Below are positions 57,696 through 64,000 of a DNA stretch of 64,000 nucleotides, one piece after another. A program made the translations under genes and the position numbers. Position 1 is the first letter of the stretch, and every line of letters starts with the position of its first letter. The DNA comes from Winogradskyella helgolandensis (GTDB lineage Bacteria; Bacteroidota; Bacteroidia; Flavobacteriales; Flavobacteriaceae): assembly GCF_013404085.1 (NCBI RefSeq), contig NZ_JABFHO010000001.1:1747001-1811000 (forward strand), read 5' to 3'. The notes under the pieces are model-generated. The model was not told the origin of the DNA. It saw only the letters and a program-made list of their open reading frames with translations, and did no database searches.

Positions 57696-60600
57696 ATGAT
57701 TATAAAACTACGCCAAAAAAAACTTTCCTTTTTTATTGTTTTCTTAATAGCTTTTGTAGTTCATGATGTTGAAGCTCAGATATTTGATCGTGTGGAAGAG
57801 GTTGTCGGTTTGGGAATACTTGAAGAGAACAATGGTGTGGCAGTCGCGGACTATGATGGTGATGGTGATCTAGATATTTTTGTTGTAGCTAAAGCAAACG
57901 ACGATCCTAATAGTCCAAAAACAATAAGTCGCTTATTTCAAAATAATAATGATGGCACATTTACGGATGTTACAGATGGTGCTGGTTTTATTAATTTATT
58001 GGTGCAAGGAGAAGGAGGAAGTGAATATTTTGGTTTAGACGGAAATAAAAGTGGTGCGTTTTGGGGAGATTTTAATAATGATGGCTTTCCTGATTTATTC
58101 TTAACCAATTCTTTAAAAGTACAATTATGGAAAAATTTAGGAAACGGAACTTTTGCAAATATTACTTTAAATGCAGGTTTTCAGCCTACTAATCTATGTA
58201 GATATACTGGTGCAACGTGGTTTGATTATAATAATGACGGTCTTTTAGATATTTATATTAATGATTGGAATGGCTGTGGTAGTAATCAACTCTATAGAAA
58301 CAATGGAAATGAAACGTTTACAGATGTTACTGTTTTAACCGAACTTTTTACTAATGAAGGTAGACCAAGTTACACAGCATTGCCATTTGATTTTAATGAA
58401 GATGGTTTCATGGATTTATTGGTGTCAAATGACTTAAGTAAAGCTAATTATCTATATATAAATAATAATGGTAGCACATTTACAGATGAAGCCGTTACTT
58501 ATGGTGCAAATACCATGGGAGATGATATGGGAATTGCCATGGCTGATTATAATAATGATGGTTATTTTGATATTTTTATTACTGCAATAGATCAAAATTT
58601 CTTTCTTAATAATGATGGTGATAATACATTCACCGAAATGGCCGTTGATTTTGAAATTAACAATACAGGATGGTCCTGGGGAGTGAAATTTTCAGATTTT
58701 GATTTAGACGGTGATGAAGATTTATATATAGTGAATGGTTTTGATTTTGGAAACAGATATGCAGAACCAAATTTTTACTACAGAAGCAGTTTTGCTCAAG
58801 GTGAGGATAAATTTGAGGATGTGTCATCTCAATTAGAATTAAACGAAGTAACCACGAGTGTCGAGGCTATTGATTGGGATTATGATAACGATGGTGATAT
58901 TGATTTATTTGTAACGAATAGCAATAGCGAATCATTTTTATACGAAAACAAAACATTAAATTTTGATACTACAGATTCAGATATACATTTTTTTAAAATT
59001 AAATTAGAAGGAACAGCTTCTAATCGCGATGCTATAGGTACAATTTTAACTATAACTACAGCAAATGGAACTTTAAAACGTAATTATTCTGGTATTGGAG
59101 TATTAAGTCAGAGCTTACAACCGGTTCATTTTGGTTTGGGAGAAGCGTCTAACATTTTATCATTGGAAATAAAATGGCCTTCAGGTCTTGTTGAAACCTT
59201 TCTTAATTTAACTGTAGATACGACTATAAAAGCAACAGAAGGCCAAGGTTATGAGGTGTTGGATGTTATTCCAAGTCAGAAAATATATGGTTGTACAGAT
59301 GCTTTGTCTTGTACTTACAATCCTAATGCTACAATTAATGATGACTCTTGTACTTATTTAGCATCCAATACTATTTTAGGTAATTTATCATCATCATTTT
59401 TAGCCACGGAAACTTACAGTTGTAGCATTGGTAGTGCATCTATAGCAAATTGGATAGTGTCTGGTGGTGAAATAATAAGTGGTCAAGGTACAGATACAAT
59501 TACAGTGAAATGGCATTTAGAAGAATCGGGTTCAGTCTCTGTAATAGAAGTTAGTGAGCAATGCAATAGTTTACAAACATCAGTTCAAGTGAGTTTAGGA
59601 ATCGATAATCTTCCTGAAGATGTCTCTATTGCTCGTTTATGGAATGAGGCTTTGTTGCAAGCTATTAGAAAGGATTATGCAAGGCCAACCATTCATGCTA
59701 GAAATTTGTTTCATTCCAGTGTTGCGATGTATGATATTTGGGCAATTTACGATGATGTAGCTACACCTTATTTAATAGGAAATACAGTACATGGATTTCA
59801 TAGCACATTAGACGATTTTGTACCATCAGAAAGCATAGAAGAATCTAAAAAAATAGCCATAAGTTTTGCGATGTACCGTTTGTTGTCTCATCGTTTTCAA
59901 AACTCTCCAAATCTAGAGGTTACTCAAGCTAGATTTGAGTTGTTAATGGATAAATTAGGCTACGATACATCATTTACATCATTGTTGTATGATGATGGAG
60001 ATGCGGCAGCTTTAGGTAATTTTGTAGGGCAAACTTTAATCGATTATGGTATGCAAGATGGTTCAAGGGAGGCGACGGGTTATGATAATGCTTATTATGA
60101 ACCCATTAACCAACCGTATGCTTTAGATTTGTTTTATAATGCGCCAATTAATGACCCTAATCGTTGGCAACCATTAGCTTTAGAGACTTTTATAGACCAG
60201 AGTGGTAATCTTGTAGATGGTAGTGTTCCTCCGTTTCTAAGTCCAGAATGGGGAAATGTATCTTCTTTTGCATTAACAGATGAAGATAAAACGACATATG
60301 AAAGAGACGGAGATATATATAATGTGTATCACGATCCTTCAAATCCACCAAATATTAGTGTTACAGAGAATACACCTGAAAGTCAGGCCTATAAATGGGG
60401 CTTTTCAATGGTATCCGTTTGGCAATCGCATTTAGATCCGACCGATAATGTAATGTGGGATATTTCCCCAAGTTCTATTGGAAACGTGGATATAAGTACA
60501 TTTCCAACAAATTATGTGGACTATCCTGATTATTACGATTTTATTGAAGGGGGAGCTAATAGTCACGGACACGCTATAAATCCAGTCACTGGTAATGCGT

Positions 60601-61736
60601 ACGAGCCTAATATTGTGCCTCGTGGTGATTATGCTAGAGTCTTAGCAGAATTTTGGGCAGATGGTCCAGATTCTGAAACGCCACCAGGCCATTGGTTTAC
60701 CTTGTTGAATTATGTGAACGACCACCCTCAATTTGAAAAACGTTTCAAAGGAGAAGGGGATGTTCTAGATCCTCTAGAATGGGATGTAAAGTCTTACTTT
60801 ATATTAGGTGGTGGTATGCATGATGCTGCAATTGCAGGATGGAGTATAAAAGGATGGTATGATTATATTAGACCCATTTCAGCACTTCGATATATGGCAG
60901 AACAAGGTCAAAGTACAGATCCGTCCCTAGATAATTATAATGTTTCAGGAATAGAATTAGTTGATGGTTATATTGAAGTGGTTGAAGAAGGTGATCCATT
61001 AGCTGGGTATTTTGATATGGATGTTGGAAAAATAAAGCTGTATTCTTGGAAGGGTCACGATTATATAAGTAACACCGAAACAGACCAAGCAGGAGTCGGT
61101 TGGATTTTAGCTGAAGATTGGTATCCCTACCAAAGACCAACATTTGTAACACCACCTTTTGCAGGTTTTGTATCTGGCCACTCTACATATTCTAGAGCTG
61201 CTGCAGAATTAATGACTATGATGACTGGTGATGAATTTTTCCCAGGAGGTTTAGCTGAATTTGTAGCAAAAAAGAATGAATTTTTAGTCTTTGAAGAAGG
61301 ACCATCACAAGACGTTGTGCTACAATGGGCGACGTATAGAGATGCATCAGATCAAACAAGTTTAAGCCGAATTTGGGGAGGAATCCATCCTCCTGCAGAT
61401 GATATTCCTGGTCGATTTATTGGTCAAGCTGTGGCTGAAGAGTCCTTTAGTTTTGCCGTTCCATACTTTGAAGGCGAGGCCTTACATTTTGATGAAGACG
61501 TTTTGAATATCGGCGTGTATCCAAACCCAACAACAAACAATGAACTAAATATTTCAAATACAAATACTAATGATGTTATTACAGTATTTGATATGAGAGG
61601 ACGAAAAATTGAAATACAAGATAGCCGTTATGATGGGCCTACAAAGACAACAACTATAAAGTTAACTGGTGCAGAAACAGGTTTATATTTATTGAAAGTT
61701 AATACCTATTCTAAGATGATTGTGGTTAATAATTAA
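57696..61736 (+). CDS. T9SS-secreted FG-GAP/ASPIC protein fused to a vanadium-haloperoxidase-type domain
   Basis: The protein has 1346 aa with a signal peptide ending near VEAQ. Residues about 35-415 are FG-GAP/VCBS repeats (DYDGDGDLDIF, DFNNDGFPDLF and similar calcium-binding loops), and 430-525 an ASPIC/UnbV domain. A CTDALSCTYNPNAT cysteine motif follows near 540. The C-terminal third carries the vanadium-dependent haloperoxidase/PAP2 site: K1052 to R1059-P1060, S1160-G-H1162 and S1224-R1225 ... H1231 ... D1235. The last about 75 residues form a type A T9SS sorting signal (VYPNPT, FDMRGRKI). It is probably a cell-surface enzyme that oxidises halide with peroxide, or a phosphatase of the same fold. 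It is convergent with the next gene, 2 bp away. Confidence 0.85.
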   Translation: MIIKLRQKKLSFFIVFLIAFVVHDVEAQIFDRVEEVVGLGILEENNGVAVADYDGDGDLDIFVVAKANDDPNSPKTISRLFQNNNDGTFTDVTDGAGFINLLVQGEGGSEYFGLDGNKSGAFWGDFNNDGFPDLFLTNSLKVQLWKNLGNGTFANITLNAGFQPTNLCRYTGATWFDYNNDGLLDIYINDWNGCGSNQLYRNNGNETFTDVTVLTELFTNEGRPSYTALPFDFNEDGFMDLLVSNDLSKANYLYINNNGSTFTDEAVTYGANTMGDDMGIAMADYNNDGYFDIFITAIDQNFFLNNDGDNTFTEMAVDFEINNTGWSWGVKFSDFDLDGDEDLYIVNGFDFGNRYAEPNFYYRSSFAQGEDKFEDVSSQLELNEVTTSVEAIDWDYDNDGDIDLFVTNSNSESFLYENKTLNFDTTDSDIHFFKIKLEGTASNRDAIGTILTITTANGTLKRNYSGIGVLSQSLQPVHFGLGEASNILSLEIKWPSGLVETFLNLTVDTTIKATEGQGYEVLDVIPSQKIYGCTDALSCTYNPNATINDDSCTYLASNTILGNLSSSFLATETYSCSIGSASIANWIVSGGEIISGQGTDTITVKWHLEESGSVSVIEVSEQCNSLQTSVQVSLGIDNLPEDVSIARLWNEALLQAIRKDYARPTIHARNLFHSSVAMYDIWAIYDDVATPYLIGNTVHGFHSTLDDFVPSESIEESKKIAISFAMYRLLSHRFQNSPNLEVTQARFELLMDKLGYDTSFTSLLYDDGDAAALGNFVGQTLIDYGMQDGSREATGYDNAYYEPINQPYALDLFYNAPINDPNRWQPLALETFIDQSGNLVDGSVPPFLSPEWGNVSSFALTDEDKTTYERDGDIYNVYHDPSNPPNISVTENTPESQAYKWGFSMVSVWQSHLDPTDNVMWDISPSSIGNVDISTFPTNYVDYPDYYDFIEGGANSHGHAINPVTGNAYEPNIVPRGDYARVLAEFWADGPDSETPPGHWFTLLNYVNDHPQFEKRFKGEGDVLDPLEWDVKSYFILGGGMHDAAIAGWSIKGWYDYIRPISALRYMAEQGQSTDPSLDNYNVSGIELVDGYIEVVEEGDPLAGYFDMDVGKIKLYSWKGHDYISNTETDQAGVGWILAEDWYPYQRPTFVTPPFAGFVSGHSTYSRAAAELMTMMTGDEFFPGGLAEFVAKKNEFLVFEEGPSQDVVLQWATYRDASDQTSLSRIWGGIHPPADDIPGRFIGQAVAEESFSFAVPYFEGEALHFDEDVLNIGVYPNPTTNNELNISNTNTNDVITVFDMRGRKIEIQDSRYDGPTKTTTIKLTGAETGLYLLKVNTYSKMIVVNN

Positions 61737-61738
61737 TC

Positions 61739-62230
61739 CTAATAACTCGTAAAATCAATTTTTATCCCTGTTTTGGTTTGCCCTTCAATAGTTAGGTTTT
61801 GCTTTTTGATGATGGCTTTTAATGTGTCTGTTATCTCGGTATTGCCTTGTTTTAAGATGTAGCTGAAATTTACCTGAGAGGTAGAATCATTTACGGATTG
61901 TAAGTTTCCTATTTGTTGTATATTAGATATAGTTGGAAAATTAGGCTTATCTGAGTCATCCAAAATTAAATTCTGAATAATTATTGAACTTGATAGTTTA
62001 GTCGTTTCAAAATCTGAATTCCTTTCCGATAAGTAAACCAAATCATAACTATTCTGCAGTTTTTCTTCAATAATGTTCAATTCACTAAAATTTGGTTTTT
62101 CAAGGTCAAAAGTATTTATAGCACCATTTTCTGAATCATCCATTTCTGAATATTGAATAGACTTTTCATTAGATGCATTGTTGCAATTAAGTAGTAGTAC
62201 TAAAATTAAAAGAGTTAAATAGCGTTTCAT
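61739..62230 (-). CDS. Small lipoprotein of unknown function
   Basis: This 163-aa lipoprotein has lipobox LNC (C16). No domain is recognised; it is Asn/Ser/Ile-rich with alternating beta-strand patterns after residue 85. It overlaps the upstream membrane-protein gene by 4 bp, so the two are translationally coupled and probably act together at the envelope. Confidence 0.7.
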   Translation of the reverse strand: MKRYLTLLILVLLLNCNNASNEKSIQYSEMDDSENGAINTFDLEKPNFSELNIIEEKLQNSYDLVYLSERNSDFETTKLSSSIIIQNLILDDSDKPNFPTISNIQQIGNLQSVNDSTSQVNFSYILKQGNTEITDTLKAIIKKQNLTIEGQTKTGIKIDFTSY

Positions 62231-63117
62231 TCTACAATAAATTTAAGTTTCACAATTTTACCATCAACATAGGTTTTACTTAAAATTTTCATCTGTTTTA
62301 AACTTTTGGTTGGTGTGGTAAGTTTATTAATAAATTCATTTTTTGTATATAATTCTATGCCTATATCATTTGGGAAAACTTGATAAATTAAGGCCTCACT
62401 AGAAAAAATAGTATCGAGATTTGATCTATGTGCTTTCCAATCTATTATGTTTTTATTAGAATAGTAATCTAGCATCAACGCATAATCATCTGTGTCTAAT
62501 TTTACGTTGCCATTGTCTATGTTTTTAATGGATTTTACAATGGTGTCTGTTTTATGATAGGGAGACTGTACTACAAATTTTATATAATCTGCCTCGGTTG
62601 TATAACTAAAACAACCGTTGGTATTAGATTTTAAGTATGTAGGTGTGTCATCAATATTCAATATTTTTATGTCTAAAGTTATGGAGTTTATAGGTTGCCC
62701 TTTAATATCATCTATAAAACAAATGGTATAGGTATGATTTCTGTTGCTAAGCCAAACACCTGCTAAAAGGGTTAAAAGTAGAAAGAGTAATACATAAAAT
62801 TTTAGAGCTTTAGATTTTTGGCTAGTTGGTTTACTGTTCGTGATTTTAAAATCTGACCAACTTTTAAAACCAACATAAGTACTCAATAAATTAAGCATGT
62901 CAATTCTTGGTAATTTTTCAACATCATTTTTAAAATAGGTGTAAAACCATTTTTCGCTGACTCTTGCTTTAACACTATCAAACAAGTCTTCTTGAAACAT
63001 TACAATCTCATTTCCGCTCCAATCTTTAACAGATTTAGATGCATTATGCTTCTTAAGAAACGTTTTTATAACCAATTCTTTAAGAGAAATAAATATTTTT
63101 AAGTCGTTAGAATTCAA
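62227..63117 (-). CDS. Single-pass membrane protein of unknown function
   Basis: This 296-aa protein starts at TTG 63117; no upstream ATG is in frame and the next Met is at residue 40, so the start is uncertain. Residues 1-104 form a helical cytoplasmic domain with WFYTYFKND and LLSTYVGFKSWSDF motifs. One membrane helix lies at about 106-123, and the rest is a periplasmic beta-rich domain. I recognise no family. It is coupled to the lipoprotein gene by a 4-bp overlap and diverges from the DUF4349 gene across the TTTACA box region. Confidence 0.65.
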   Translation of the reverse strand: MNSNDLKIFISLKELVIKTFLKKHNASKSVKDWSGNEIVMFQEDLFDSVKARVSEKWFYTYFKNDVEKLPRIDMLNLLSTYVGFKSWSDFKITNSKPTSQKSKALKFYVLLFLLLTLLAGVWLSNRNHTYTICFIDDIKGQPINSITLDIKILNIDDTPTYLKSNTNGCFSYTTEADYIKFVVQSPYHKTDTIVKSIKNIDNGNVKLDTDDYALMLDYYSNKNIIDWKAHRSNLDTIFSSEALIYQVFPNDIGIELYTKNEFINKLTTPTKSLKQMKILSKTYVDGKIVKLKFIVE

Positions 63118-63161
63118 TATTTAAAGTGCTTTAATGGATTTGTTTTTAGTATTGTACACGT

Positions 63162-63190
63162 TTTACAATTGTTTTACAACAGCTTTACAA
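63162..63190. promoter_or_regulatory. Three direct TTTACA boxes at 11-bp spacing (putative operator)
   Basis: TTTACAA occurs at 63162, 63173 and 63184, that is TTTACA-N5 three times. This places the boxes on one face of the helix. The arrangement resembles PhoP/WalR-type (OmpR-family) response-regulator sites; the reverse strand reads TGTAAA-N5. It lies 45 bp from the unknown membrane-protein gene and 55 bp from the DUF4349 gene. Confidence 0.55.
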
Positions 63191-63244
63191 TTGGTGATTC
63201 GCGTTTCCATATAGATTTGATTAAAATCTTAAAAATAAAACATT

Positions 63245-64000
63245 ATGAAACGTAAATCATTAAAAACAGTATTAATCTTATGGAGTGTAGCTATACTTTT
63301 AGTGGCATGTCATCAATCAGAGTCGTCAGAAAATTTTGCTTTAAAAAGTGTTGATGTTGAAGCCAATTTCGAAGCAGTTGAAATTGACGACGTTGAATCT
63401 AACGACAACTCTATTCCGGAATTTAAAAATTTAAAAATCATAAAATCAGCAAATGTAAGATACAAGGTTACAGATGTTAAAATTGCAACGGAACGCGTCA
63501 AACATATTTCACATGCTTATAATTCTTATATATCAGATTTACGATTTGAAAATAATCTTTATAAAAAAGAGAATCGATTCACTTTAAAAGTGCCTTCTAA
63601 AGATTTTGATATTATTATGGACTCTATAAGTAGTGTCGCAGAATTTATTGAATATGAAAATATAACCACAAAAGACGTTACTTCAGAATTTATAGATGTT
63701 GAAGCTAGATTAAAAACTAAATTTGAAGTGAAAGAACGTTACGAAACTATTCTTAGAACCAAAGCCAAAAGTGTCGAGGATTTATTAGGTGTTGAAGAAA
63801 AATTACAACGTATTCAAGAAGAAATCGAATCGAGTCAAGGACAATTAAAATACTTAACTAATAAAGTCGCCTTTAGTACTATTCAAATCGATTTATACGA
63901 AACCGTTGAATACAAAGAAGAACCAGAACATTATAAAAAAACGTTTGTTGCGGAAATAAAAGAAGGTTTTACTTCTGGTTGGGATATTTTAAAATTGTTT
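63245..64000 (+). CDS. DUF4349 lipoprotein (3' end cut by window)
   Basis: The first 252 residues are visible, and the frame is open to the window edge. Lipobox VAC (C21). The KSANVRYKV start and the coiled-coil VEEKLQRIQEEIESSQGQLKYL (about 180-202) are typical of DUF4349 envelope proteins, which usually end in a membrane helix; that part lies outside the window. The function is unknown. The gene starts 127 bp from the divergent membrane-protein gene and has the triple TTTACA box upstream. Confidence 0.85.
   Translation, partial: MKRKSLKTVLILWSVAILLVACHQSESSENFALKSVDVEANFEAVEIDDVESNDNSIPEFKNLKIIKSANVRYKVTDVKIATERVKHISHAYNSYISDLRFENNLYKKENRFTLKVPSKDFDIIMDSISSVAEFIEYENITTKDVTSEFIDVEARLKTKFEVKERYETILRTKAKSVEDLLGVEEKLQRIQEEIESSQGQLKYLTNKVAFSTIQIDLYETVEYKEEPEHYKKTFVAEIKEGFTSGWDILKLF

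Noticed and set aside
1..64000. CRISPR arrays, tRNA/rRNA genes, IS elements, prophage or defence systems
   Set aside because: I saw no regular repeat-spacer array, structural RNA, transposase, integrase or defence gene on reading both strands. A tRNAscan or CRISPR search would be decisive.

Overview
The window is AT-rich DNA that reads as the chromosome of a marine, alga-associated Flavobacteriaceae bacterium (Bacteroidota). The evidence is a type IX secretion/gliding set (GldJ, PorU, PorV), two proteins with T9SS type A C-terminal sorting signals, a TonB-dependent receptor with a carboxypeptidase-like N-terminal domain, many lipoproteins, and weak Shine-Dalgarno sequences. I see no rRNA, tRNA, CRISPR array, IS element or phage gene. 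The genus cannot be fixed from the sequence.

Region 1 (1-36771) is a large polysaccharide-utilisation locus. It opens at the left edge, inside a gene, with two large parallel beta-helix proteins resembling GH141 and a beta-propeller hydrolase-like protein, all on the plus strand. A bidirectional terminator separates them from an 11-gene minus-strand run (6970-24213): GH29, a GHL15-like TIM-barrel protein, three sulfatases, a DUF6786-type protein, a second GH29, two sulfatases, an EF-hand/esterase fusion and a last sulfatase. A 216-bp divergent region separates that run from a plus-strand run (24430-36771): TonB-dependent receptor, third GH29, second GHL15-like protein, three sulfatases and a small carboxypeptidase-like-domain protein. 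The total is nine S1 sulfatases in at least four sequence classes, all with an intact C-x-P-x-R formylglycine motif, plus three GH29 proteins. This points to a sulfated, fucose-containing and probably acetylated glycan such as algal fucoidan (inference). There is no SusD and no recognisable regulator in the window.

Region 2 (36926-41710) holds a lipoprotein formylglycine-generating enzyme with the copper-binding cysteine pair, which can mature the neighbouring sulfatases, then a T9SS-sorted surface protein and a VOC-family protein.

Region 3 (41729-57497) is mostly conserved flavobacterial core: PAP2 phosphatase, murF, gldJ, porU, porV, cdd, pdhA, pdhC, an M28 peptidase, an SDR, and cbpM/cbpA-type chaperone genes.

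Region 4 (57696-64000) has a 1346-aa fusion of FG-GAP repeats, an ASPIC/UnbV domain, a vanadium-haloperoxidase-type domain and a T9SS signal; an unknown membrane protein/lipoprotein pair; and a DUF4349 lipoprotein cut by the right edge. The last two transcription units diverge from a region holding three TTTACA boxes at exact 11-bp spacing.

Working model (inference): surface and periplasmic GH29, GHL15-like, beta-helix and propeller enzymes, the esterase and the sulfatases strip fucose, sulfate and acetyl groups. The TonB-dependent receptor imports the products and the FGE activates the sulfatases.
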